Origin: Phycisphaerae bacterium
Lineage (GTDB): Bacteria > Planctomycetota > Phycisphaerae > Tepidisphaerales > Tepidisphaeraceae
Length of the DNA stretch: 63,740 bases
Direction: 5' to 3'
Assembly: GCA_025924315.1 (NCBI GenBank)
Contig: JAICIO010000024.1
Coordinates: 1 to 63,740, forward strand
In this document: positions 24,917 through 32,925 of the stretch, one piece after another
Layout of the letters: every line of letters starts with the position of its first letter
Position numbering within the stretch: the stretch's first letter is position 1
Notes under the pieces: model-generated
The model's input: the letters and a program-made list of their open reading frames with translations, nothing else
Databases searched by the model: none
Told to the model about the DNA's origin: nothing
Program-made: the position numbers and the translations under genes

Positions 24917-27054
24917 TGTTCCTGCTTTAATTGCACTGTAAGTTTCAGATCGTTCAGGTCGATGGTCACCTGCGAGCCGTCCTCTAAGGTTATACGAAAC
25001 ACGGACGCATTGGTTGAAAAGCCAAGCTTGCATTTCTTTGCATTGTCGGCGGAGTCCTTCGCGCGATCGCCGGGATAGAAAAGGAGGGCGGTGGTGGCAA
25101 ATGCGCCGCGGTTGGCGAGGTTCAGTTTCGTTACATCAAACTGATTGAGATGGAAAATCTGCTCAAGCCGGCCCTTCGCGGGGGTGGGCTTTGGATCATA
25201 AATCTGCGCGCCTGGCGTTTGTAGGGGAATGATTCCCATCACATTGTCGATGTTGTACCACGGCGACTTCATGGTGACCGGCGTTGCTTTCCCGGCGTCC
25301 GCCGCGGTGAAGATATCCTTTCCGCCATCGCGGTACACCGTGCGCGTGCCGTTGTGGTAGGGCCAGTCGGATTCATTCAACACGCCGATGGGGCCGAGGT
25401 CGAGCGTGGTGAGCTTGACGGGATCGGCCGTTGAGAGCGCATCGACATAAATTGTCCGCCCGTCGAGCAGCGAGACGAAACCAAAGCGCTGTTCAATGTT
25501 GCCCGCGCGCTTGAGGATACCGAGAACCGCCATCGCGTCGTTCGTATCCGGCAGCACGACCTTCTGCACGTCGATCGGATCGCCTTTCGCGCCTTCAGCT
25601 GTGATGGTTCCAATCAGCGAGCGCGGGTACGGGGTGAGCAGCAGGTCCTTCTGCATCGGAACGACCATGCCCATGACCTGAGCGCCCCACGAGAAGGTCG
25701 ACATCGAGTGCGGCGAGCGCAGGACGGCGAACTTGCCGTTCTCGAAAATGAATTTGCCGCTGAGCTCGCGCCAGAGGTCACTGTCTGGCGTCGGCGTGAC
25801 TTTTTCGCCGTGCGCGGAAAGCAACAGCCACGTCGTCGCCAGATTTTCGACGATGATGCTTTCCGTCGCGGGCCACAGGAGTTTGTGCGGGGAGACGATC
25901 GTCGATTTCGGATCGCGCGCGGCCATCTTTTCCGTCGCGTCGAGCGAGATGCGCAACAGCGCGGCGGCCTGCGGATCATTGAAGTCGACATCCGCGAGCG
26001 CATGAATGCTCACCCAATCCGCCTGGCGATGCAGCTGCCAGTCTTGGCCGTTGGGGTAAATGAATCCGCCGTCGGGGAAGGCGAGCTTCTTGAGCACCGA
26101 GTAAACCCCATCCGCATTGACGGTGAGGGCTTCGGGTGGATGGTTTCCCGCCCATTCGTAGCTGAGGCGCTGGTATCCGCAGATCGCAAAACACGACATG
26201 TAATCGGGGTGCACGCGGTTGTGGTTTTCCAGCGTGTAATCGTCGTAGATGTTCGCGCCCTTCACCGCATGCTCGATTGGATAGCCATCGATGATGCGAT
26301 TCGCCTTGATGTCCGCTTCGCGTAAAAACGAACTCGCATTCCATCGCTCGGCGGTGATGCCCCATTTCTGGTGGTGGGGATGCTTCGGAAACATGTTAAA
26401 CGCGAGTGAGATGACCTTCGCGTTCCACGCGTTCTCCTCCGCCTTCGTGTCGTCCTTCACCTGCGCGGGCGGGATTTGACCCATGAACCGGTCGGCTTCG
26501 TCGCACACCATGCGGGCGGCGAGCCATCTCTGATGCGCGTCGAGATCGTCCCAGAGCAGCCATGCGGCGCTTCCTGCGCTGTAAGCCCAAAACGCGGACT
26601 GCCACTGGTTCGCCCAGTGCTTGTTGTCGTTGCACAGCACTCCGCCGGCCGCGTGCGTCGGGAGCAGAAAGCGAAGGATCGCGATCGACTTCTCATGCGC
26701 CGTCTTTCGCGACAGACCTTGTGGGTATCCATCGAAAGCGCATCGCGAAAGGATCGCGAGTCCGAAGGCGATGTGGGCGTTCGTGCGGATGGTGTTTTCG
26801 TCGCTCAAGCCAGGGCCGACGAGCAGGGCATTTGGGTCTTTGGCCCATGGCCGAAGTTCTTCGATCATCGCACGGGCCTGTTGCATCACGAGCGCTTTGA
26901 TGCGGTCGGTGACGTCGCTGCGGTGGGAAAGATCCGGGTTTGGCGCATGCGTGAAGAATTGGTTGGCGAGCTCGGAATTGATCTGGGCGTCGGGGGGAAG
27001 TTGAGCCTGAGCGGTCCAGCCAAAGAAGATAAGACAGCCCAGGGCAACAGTCAT
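24913..27054 (-). CDS. Secreted alpha/alpha-barrel polysaccharide-lyase-like protein
   Basis: A protein of about 713 residues (742 if the TTG at 27141 is used). The signal peptide is MTVALGCLIFFGWTAQAQ. The first 420 residues look like an (alpha/alpha) toroid as in heparinase/alginate-lyase families: NDNKHWANQWQSAFWAY, ENAWNAKVISLAFNMFP, DDYTLENHNRVHPDYM with an Asn-His-Arg-x-His stretch that could be catalytic, then FPDGGFIYPNGQDW. The C-terminal third is beta-sandwich-like. A lyase or hydrolase of acidic polysaccharide is plausible, family unassigned. Start codon choice is uncertain because the inverted repeat 27050-27123 covers this end; ATG 27054 is the terminal base group of that repeat. 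Confidence 0.75.
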   Translation of the reverse strand: MTVALGCLIFFGWTAQAQLPPDAQINSELANQFFTHAPNPDLSHRSDVTDRIKALVMQQARAMIEELRPWAKDPNALLVGPGLSDENTIRTNAHIAFGLAILSRCAFDGYPQGLSRKTAHEKSIAILRFLLPTHAAGGVLCNDNKHWANQWQSAFWAYSAGSAAWLLWDDLDAHQRWLAARMVCDEADRFMGQIPPAQVKDDTKAEENAWNAKVISLAFNMFPKHPHHQKWGITAERWNASSFLREADIKANRIIDGYPIEHAVKGANIYDDYTLENHNRVHPDYMSCFAICGYQRLSYEWAGNHPPEALTVNADGVYSVLKKLAFPDGGFIYPNGQDWQLHRQADWVSIHALADVDFNDPQAAALLRISLDATEKMAARDPKSTIVSPHKLLWPATESIIVENLATTWLLLSAHGEKVTPTPDSDLWRELSGKFIFENGKFAVLRSPHSMSTFSWGAQVMGMVVPMQKDLLLTPYPRSLIGTITAEGAKGDPIDVQKVVLPDTNDAMAVLGILKRAGNIEQRFGFVSLLDGRTIYVDALSTADPVKLTTLDLGPIGVLNESDWPYHNGTRTVYRDGGKDIFTAADAGKATPVTMKSPWYNIDNVMGIIPLQTPGAQIYDPKPTPAKGRLEQIFHLNQFDVTKLNLANRGAFATTALLFYPGDRAKDSADNAKKCKLGFSTNASVFRITLEDGSQVTIDLNDLKLTVQLKQEQ

Positions 27055-27123
27055 TCTGAGCGCAGCGAAGAATCTGGCGTAGTTCGACGGTCGGGCCAGA
27101 TCCTTCGCTTCGCTCAGGATGAC
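27050..27123. repeat. CATTCTGAGCG...CGCTCAGGATG inverted repeat at the lyase-like gene start
   Basis: The arms 27050-27077 and 27096-27123 are imperfectly complementary (GTCATTCTGAGCGCAGCGAA facing TTCGCTTCGCTCAGGATGAC). Read on the minus strand its inner end gives ATGACTG, the start codon of the gene. If translated from TTG 27141, the repeat encodes VILSEAKDLARP and RFFAALRMT. Confidence 0.85.
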
Positions 27124-27141
27124 AGATGGCTGAGTTCTCAA

Positions 27142-29436
27142 CTACTTCTTTCCTTCCAGTTCGCCGATCACTTCGACAACACCCTTCATGTCACCCAGCC
27201 AGTAGGCGGTGCGAAATCGCTTCTGTTGCTCGGGATTCTTGGCGAGATCGGGATCGATCATGCGGAAGAGTTTTTCCTTCAGCCAGTAACCGTGGTCGTA
27301 TTTCTCCGCGGTTGAGGAGGCGATCGCGAGGTCGTCGAGCTCTTTGGTTTCGTAGCCTTTTTTCCACGCGGCGCGATACATCATCAGCGCATCCTGGAAG
27401 GAGTCGTTGCTGATCTTGGTGTACAGCTCGTGCATTCCTTGCCACTTCAGATCGGCGGGGTTGATCAGGTCGGCTTCGTCCGGACGGGGATTTTTATCCG
27501 TCTTCAGGTCGAGCAGGTTGATGGCGAGATCGACCTTTCTGTCGCCGTCGTAATCGAATGTGATCTGATCGAAGAAGCCGTTGTTGTCGCTGTCTTTGTA
27601 TTGGACGAGCTCTTCGACTTTCGGCGCCTTGAGGGGTGAAGAGTCACCGACGACGGGGCTGGAGCCCCAGTACTTTCCGCCGTAATCGACGGACCACGCG
27701 CCGTTTTCCGCGCCGTAGAGGTGGATCTTTTTATCCCACCGTCCGATGTACAGCTTTCCACGGCCGGAGTTGTCCAGGTCCCACTCGCCGCGATCGCCGA
27801 GCGTGTCGGACTGCACGTGGCCGTCAAGTCCGCCGCCTTCGTGGCCGCTCTTGAACCGCGAGACGCTGTACGGATCCTTCGTCGGATAATACATCTCGAC
27901 GCGTTCCCAGCGATGATCGTCGTCGTCTTCGTCAAACACCAGCCAGCACTCGCCCCATTTCGGCTTGAACAGTTCCTCGTAGCACTTGTCGTGCGGCACG
28001 TAGATGAACTCATCAATCTTTCGCCAGTCCGGATAGCGGAAAAACGGCAGCGCCCACTCCGGCGCTTTCATGTTCGGGTGTTTGTTGTGAAACTTTGAGT
28101 AATCGATCTTCTCGCCGTCCTTTGTCGAGCCGAAGCGCAACGTCATGTCGTAGTCCATCTCGTTGCCTTTTTGGCTGTCGTTGTCGAGATCGTACGTGAC
28201 GTAGCCTTCGTCGATCTGCTTGTTGTAGGTTCGCATCGCGTCGCCGCTGGGAAGCTTGGTTTCTTCATCGTGCGTCGTGTCGAGCAGACGAATTGCCATC
28301 TCGCTGCAGCCGTCGTTGTCGAAGTCGTAGAAGCAGAACGGATTCTCCCAGTTGTAACGCGGATCGGTCGAAACCCACGGCGGAATGTGCTGCTTGAGGA
28401 ACGTGCTGTTGCCGTTGTAATCCGGCGAGAAATTCGCTCCGCCGGTCGTGCGCCAGTTGGCGAAGTCGAACGTCTTCCAATCGATGTAGGCATTTACATT
28501 GTCGTCGTCTTCATCGATGAAGACCATGTAGTGCGAGCTTCCGCTGCTGATTTTGGTCTGCGTGCTGCTCGGGTTGATGGTGACGATTTCGACGTCGGGA
28601 TCGCCGTCGCCATCGTCGTCGCACCACTTGATGTTCATGTCGTCCGGGCCGTCGTAGTAGCCGTCGCCGTCGCGATCGACTTGCAGCGAGTCACCGACCA
28701 TGTCGCCGCGAACGTCGGTCGGCTTCATGTCGTCGTTCTCGTCGATCCAGCGGCAGCGCTTGCCGTTCCACCAGCATTCGAGAATGTCCGGATCACCATC
28801 GCCATCGAGATCGGTGCGGATGATCTGGTTTTTGTCACCCGTAAGCTTCGATTTCCGCGGCGAGTTGGGATCGTGCTCCGGTAGGCACGCCTGCTGCGGT
28901 TTGCCTTGCTTCGGCTTGGCCTCCGGAGCTTTCAGCGCGATTCGCTTGACGAGAAATTCGTTCGCGCTGACGAGACGGATTGAGGGGCCGACGGGATTCG
29001 TCACGAGCGCATCGTCAAACTTGAAGGTCGCGTGCTTGAGCTCGTTTGAATTGCCGAGGGTGATCTTGTCGCTGGCGGTTTTCAGTTCCTTCGTGTCGGC
29101 GTTTGCATATTCAAGCGAAACATCCCCGGTGCCTTGGTCGAGGTAATCGACGCTGATCGTCACGTCGTTCGACCGATTCCGAATCACCTGCGGATCGGTG
29201 TACAGGTCCATGACCTTCTTGCCGTCCAGATCCCGTGGCGTGCCGTACTGTTCTGATTTGACGACCGCGAACGGTTGCTCGCGGACATCGCTCGCCGAGC
29301 GCGCCCTGACGATACCGTCGCCGTGATCGATTCGGCCAAGGTCAATCGAAACTTCGCTTGCGCCAACTTGAGCGCGTGTGAGGATGGGGAAGCTGAGCGC
29401 GATGGCGGCGAAAAGAACCGTCGATTGCTTGTTCAT
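27142..29436 (-). CDS. Large secreted Ca-binding-loop-rich protein
   Basis: A 764-residue exported protein (signal MNKQSTVLFAAIALSFPILT) that I cannot assign to an enzyme family. The N-terminal 180 residues resemble a carbohydrate-binding beta sandwich (DVSLEYANAD...ATFKFDDAL). The middle holds about ten Asp-rich calcium-loop motifs: DLDGDGDPDI, DRDGDGYYDG, DDDGDGDPDV, DEDDDNVNAY, DFDNDGCSEM, DLDNDSQKGN, DEDDDDHRWE, DLDNSGRGKL, DSDNNGFFDQ and DYDGDRKVDL. The C-terminus (about 690-764) is helical with TAYWLGDMKGVVEVIGELEG. The stop (27142) directly abuts the next gene region, giving an operon of three secreted proteins. It faces the divergent fucosidase gene across a 50-base gap. Confidence 0.78.
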   Translation of the reverse strand: MNKQSTVLFAAIALSFPILTRAQVGASEVSIDLGRIDHGDGIVRARSASDVREQPFAVVKSEQYGTPRDLDGKKVMDLYTDPQVIRNRSNDVTISVDYLDQGTGDVSLEYANADTKELKTASDKITLGNSNELKHATFKFDDALVTNPVGPSIRLVSANEFLVKRIALKAPEAKPKQGKPQQACLPEHDPNSPRKSKLTGDKNQIIRTDLDGDGDPDILECWWNGKRCRWIDENDDMKPTDVRGDMVGDSLQVDRDGDGYYDGPDDMNIKWCDDDGDGDPDVEIVTINPSSTQTKISSGSSHYMVFIDEDDDNVNAYIDWKTFDFANWRTTGGANFSPDYNGNSTFLKQHIPPWVSTDPRYNWENPFCFYDFDNDGCSEMAIRLLDTTHDEETKLPSGDAMRTYNKQIDEGYVTYDLDNDSQKGNEMDYDMTLRFGSTKDGEKIDYSKFHNKHPNMKAPEWALPFFRYPDWRKIDEFIYVPHDKCYEELFKPKWGECWLVFDEDDDDHRWERVEMYYPTKDPYSVSRFKSGHEGGGLDGHVQSDTLGDRGEWDLDNSGRGKLYIGRWDKKIHLYGAENGAWSVDYGGKYWGSSPVVGDSSPLKAPKVEELVQYKDSDNNGFFDQITFDYDGDRKVDLAINLLDLKTDKNPRPDEADLINPADLKWQGMHELYTKISNDSFQDALMMYRAAWKKGYETKELDDLAIASSTAEKYDHGYWLKEKLFRMIDPDLAKNPEQQKRFRTAYWLGDMKGVVEVIGELEGKK

Positions 29437-29485
29437 TGGCGCTGACCTCTACCAATTACGCGCCGAATCGGCAACATGTTGAGTC

Positions 29486-30766
29486 ATGCGATACCTCCTT
29501 CTCTTCTTGGCGGTGTTCGTTCTACTTTCTCCCTGTTTTGCTCAAACAACTGAAACGCCACAGCAGCGAGACGAGCGCATGGGCTGGTGGCGCGAGGCGA
29601 GGTTCGGAATGTTCATCCACTGGGGCCTCTATGCCGTCGCCGCCGGCGAATGGAAAGGCCACACCACCAAAGGCGCTGGCGAGTGGATCATGCACACGGA
29701 GAAGGTCCCCGTCTCCGACTACGAAACGCTCGTTCCGCAATTCAACCCCGTGAAGTTCGACGCCAAGAAGTGGGTCGAGATCGCCAAAGGCGCGGGGATG
29801 AAATACATCGTCATCACGACGAAACATCACGACGGCTTTTCTCTCTATGACTCACAGGCGAATCCCTACAACGTGATGAAGACGCCATTCCATCGCGACA
29901 TCATGAAGGAGTTGTCGGATGCGTGTCATTCACAGGATGTGAAGATGTGCTGGTATCACTCGATTCTTGACTGGCATTATCCATCCGACGGGCCGAAGTA
30001 TGCCGATTACTCGAAGATGCTGCACGCGCAGGTGAAGGAGTTGCTCACGAACTATGGGCCGATCGGCATCATGTGGTTCGACGGCGACTGGATCCCGCAG
30101 TGGACCGAAGAGCAGGGCGAGGAGATGTACAACTTTTGCCGCGAGCAGCAGCCGAGCGTGATCGTGAACAATCGCGTCGGCAAAGGCCGCGCGGGAATGT
30201 CCGGCCTCACGAAAGGTCACGCCGCCGGTGACTACGACACGCCCGAACAGCAGATCCCGAAGTCCGCCCTCACGCAGGACTGGGAAACCTGCATGACAAT
30301 GAACGACACATGGGGCTTCAAGAAGAGCGACACGCACTGGAAGAGTCCCGAAACGCTCATCCGCGATCTGATCGACACCGCGAGCAAAGGCGGGAACTTT
30401 TTACTGAACGTCGGCCCCACGCCCGAGGGCGAAATCCCCGAGGCCAGCATCGAGCGCCTCGCGAAAATGGGCGAGTGGATGAAGACGAACAGCGAAGCGA
30501 TTTACGGCACGACGGCGGGGCCGGTGCAGGATTGGAAGGGCGGGCGAACGACGAAGAAGGGCGATGTCGTGTACGTGCACGTGTTTGAGTGGCCGAAGGA
30601 TGGCGTGGTGGAGCTGCCAATGAAGCAGTCGTTTAAGACTGCGACGCTGCTTGCCAAGCCGGAAGCGGAAGTGAAAGTCGATCAGGATGGCGAGAATGTG
30701 AAGATCAAAGTTCCGGCTGATGCCCCTGATCCAATCGCTAGCGTGATCAAGCTTGAGACGAAGTAG
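29486..30766 (+). CDS. Alpha-L-fucosidase, glycoside hydrolase family 29
   Basis: A 426-residue exported enzyme (signal MRYLLLFLAVFVLLSPCFAQ) that removes terminal alpha-L-fucose from glycans. GH29 hallmarks are MGWWREARFGMFIHWGLYA (about 32-50), KYIVITTKHHDGFSLYDS (106-123), YHSILDWHYP, and the nucleophile Asp199 in IMWFDGDW. The motif GGNFLLNVGPTPEGEIP follows and a small C-terminal beta domain ends the chain. It is divergent from the three-gene lyase-like operon, with both 5' ends in a 50-base gap, so co-regulation is likely. Fucose-rich algal polysaccharides would be a natural substrate, which is inference. Confidence 0.94.
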   Translation: MRYLLLFLAVFVLLSPCFAQTTETPQQRDERMGWWREARFGMFIHWGLYAVAAGEWKGHTTKGAGEWIMHTEKVPVSDYETLVPQFNPVKFDAKKWVEIAKGAGMKYIVITTKHHDGFSLYDSQANPYNVMKTPFHRDIMKELSDACHSQDVKMCWYHSILDWHYPSDGPKYADYSKMLHAQVKELLTNYGPIGIMWFDGDWIPQWTEEQGEEMYNFCREQQPSVIVNNRVGKGRAGMSGLTKGHAAGDYDTPEQQIPKSALTQDWETCMTMNDTWGFKKSDTHWKSPETLIRDLIDTASKGGNFLLNVGPTPEGEIPEASIERLAKMGEWMKTNSEAIYGTTAGPVQDWKGGRTTKKGDVVYVHVFEWPKDGVVELPMKQSFKTATLLAKPEAEVKVDQDGENVKIKVPADAPDPIASVIKLETK

Positions 30767-30873
30767 GTGCGGCTCGGCCGGACGTTGTGGATTCTTCGTC
30801 GAGAGACAGACGATTTGTTGATTTCTCCCGTTTGGCTGTTACGACCTGTGCATCTCTTTGCATGGAGGCTCTC

Positions 30874-31926
30874 ATGTCTCGTCCCGACAAAAAACAACGT
30901 CGCGAACAGAAGCGTAAGGCGAAGCGCGTCGAGCTTCGACGAAAGCAGTCTGCCAGCCCGGTTAAGCGGCTCGTCGAGGCGCCCGGCGACGTGGAATGCT
31001 GGATGTCCAAAGATTTCGAGGAGATGGGACAACGGCAGATCTTCGTCCAGCGCGCGGGCGGATTGAGCGGAATCTTCTGCTTCCTTATCGATCGCGGAGT
31101 CGTAGGGCTGAAGGATAGCTGGGCGAGGATCGGCGTTACTCGCGACGATCTTCTTGATTTCATCGATCAGGCGCAGAGTGGTGGAATTCAAATGCGTTCG
31201 GTGCGCCCGGAAGAGGGGCGAAACTGGGTGGCCGCCGCAGCGCGGTGGGCGCATGAGAACGGAATGCGCCTGCCGAGGGAGTGGATGAAAATCGCGTGCG
31301 CGCTCGGTGACGTCAGCGATTGGCAATCTGCGGACGTGTCGGCGTTCACCAAGGAATTCGTTGGCCATCCGGAAGATCTCCGACAACGGCTGATTGGTGA
31401 ATCGCTCGAGAACTACCTCAATCGGGGCGATGTAAAGATCGTCTTCAACACCGAGGCGCCTTACATGGATCAGCAGACGGGCGAATATCTCCGGACGGAT
31501 CAGATCGATGAGGTTGACGAAGATGATCTCGACGCGATGAACGAAGAACTCGATCGACAGATGCCTGTTGATGACCTCAACCAACTTGCGGAGTTATTCG
31601 GCCCCGCAGCACTGGAGCTGGCTCAGCAGACCGCGGAGTGGCTCGAGGCGCATCAGGCCCTGCCCTCTGGCGAGCTTTTCGAGGCTTGGAAATCGATGAT
31701 GTTGTCGCGATTGATGTTGAAGCAGATCGATCCCGATGCCAGCGAGGCGGACTTTGAAGATTCCAGCGAAAAGCTAGCCGAGACCATGGCGCGGCGACTG
31801 GGACCAGCCTCGGTTGATGAGCATAATCGCGCGCTCAAACAAGCCCGCCATTATTTCCAATGCGACAAATCTCTCATTGATCGAATGGTCTTAAAGCACG
31901 GGTTAGCGAACGTATTGGACGGCTGA
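30874..31926 (+). CDS. Uncharacterised 350-residue cytoplasmic protein
   Basis: The start at 30874 (MSRPDKKQRREQKRKAKRVE) follows a clear GGAGG site and gives a strongly basic N-terminus. The middle part (residues 60-150) has ECWMSKDFEEMGQRQIFVQR, GLSGIFCFLIDRGVVGLKD and RWAHENGMRLPREWMKIACAL. An acidic stretch DEVDEDDLDAMNEELDRQMP (about 212-231) is followed by helices. No signal peptide or membrane segment is present. I do not recognise the family; the opening resembles planctomycete proteins that carry a SEC-C-like basic tail. It follows the fucosidase by about 100 bases without sharing any obvious function. Confidence 0.72.
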   Translation: MSRPDKKQRREQKRKAKRVELRRKQSASPVKRLVEAPGDVECWMSKDFEEMGQRQIFVQRAGGLSGIFCFLIDRGVVGLKDSWARIGVTRDDLLDFIDQAQSGGIQMRSVRPEEGRNWVAAAARWAHENGMRLPREWMKIACALGDVSDWQSADVSAFTKEFVGHPEDLRQRLIGESLENYLNRGDVKIVFNTEAPYMDQQTGEYLRTDQIDEVDEDDLDAMNEELDRQMPVDDLNQLAELFGPAALELAQQTAEWLEAHQALPSGELFEAWKSMMLSRLMLKQIDPDASEADFEDSSEKLAETMARRLGPASVDEHNRALKQARHYFQCDKSLIDRMVLKHGLANVLDG

Positions 31927-32070
31927 TTCGCCCTGGTCCGCCCGCAAGCCGATTCCAGCGCGCTATTGGCGAAATCCCGCAATTCCTTACACTACGCGGC
32001 TCGGTTGCGATCGCGAGTGTGTCGTTTCGCAACATTTCACCGGTTCGTGAGTAGCAACTAAGGAGGACGG

Positions 32071-32802
32071 ATGCGGCGGGCTTGGATTGTTGCGGTCCTT
32101 ACAGTCGTATTCGCGGTGTCAGGTGTCGCTCGGGCGGACGAACCGAAGGCCGAGGTGCAGGCGCCAACGCCTCCGCCGAAGGATGCGATCGTCCTCTTTG
32201 ACGGCACGAACCTCGATCAGTGGACGAAGATCGACGGGAAGACGCCGGCGGATTGGACGATCAAAGACGGCTACATGGAAGGCGTGCCGGCGACGGGCGC
32301 CATCAAGCGCAACGACATCCAGACCAAGCAGAAGTTCAAGGACTACCACCTGCACCTGGAGTTCTGGCTTCCGCCGACGCCCGGAGCAACCGGCGAGAAG
32401 AAAGCCAACAGCGGCGTATACCTTCAGCAGTTCTACGAGATTCAGATTCTCGACTCGTACGGTACGCCGCAGGATCAGCTGAAGAAAGGCGACTGCGGCG
32501 CGGTGTATCGCCAGAAGGCGCCGGACGTGAACGCGTGCCTTCCGCCGGAGCAGTGGCAGACGTATGACATCGACTTCAAGTCGGCGCGGTTTGACGATCA
32601 GCACCACAAGCTTTCGAAGGCGGTCGTGAGCGTCGTACAGAACGGCAAGCAGGTGCAGAAGGATGTCGAGATCGACGGCGCGACGCGCGCCGGCGTGAAA
32701 GAGCCGATGGACAACAACGAGGACGTGATCATCCTGCAATATCACGGCCATCCGGTTCGGTTCCGCAACGTCTGGCTCGTCGAGAAGAAAGAAAACCAAT
32801 AA
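32071..32802 (+). CDS. Secreted DUF1080 protein (3-keto-disaccharide hydrolase-like)
   Basis: A 243-residue exported single-domain DUF1080 protein. A strong ribosome binding site AAGGAGGACGG precedes ATG 32071, and the signal peptide is MRRAWIVAVLTVVFAVSGVA. The DUF1080 jelly-roll signatures are IVLFDGTNLDQWTK near 38, NDIQTKQKFKDYHLHLEFWL, NSGVYLQQFYEIQILDSYG, and the last strand PVRFRNVWLVEKK. Some family members hydrolyse 3-keto glucosides. The next gene begins with another DUF1080 domain, so the pair probably acts on related sugars. A repeat element of CACGAATC words separates the two. Confidence 0.92.
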   Translation: MRRAWIVAVLTVVFAVSGVARADEPKAEVQAPTPPPKDAIVLFDGTNLDQWTKIDGKTPADWTIKDGYMEGVPATGAIKRNDIQTKQKFKDYHLHLEFWLPPTPGATGEKKANSGVYLQQFYEIQILDSYGTPQDQLKKGDCGAVYRQKAPDVNACLPPEQWQTYDIDFKSARFDDQHHKLSKAVVSVVQNGKQVQKDVEIDGATRAGVKEPMDNNEDVIILQYHGHPVRFRNVWLVEKKENQ

Positions 32803-32807
32803 GAGAA

Positions 32808-32882
32808 TTGCCCACGAATCGCACGAATCTTCACGAATCAGGAAGCAATTCATTCGTGTGCATTCGTGAGATTCGCGGGCAA
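32808..32882. repeat. CACGAATC-type inverted repeat
   Basis: TTGCCCACGAATCGCACGAA... from 32808 faces ...GAGATTCGCGGGCAA to about 32882, built of CACGAA words like the element at 4365-4438. It lies in the gap between the two DUF1080 genes. Confidence 0.8.
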
Positions 32883-32925
32883 AGGATCTTTTGAACAGAG
32901 CTTATTCAACTTGGAATCCTCAAGA

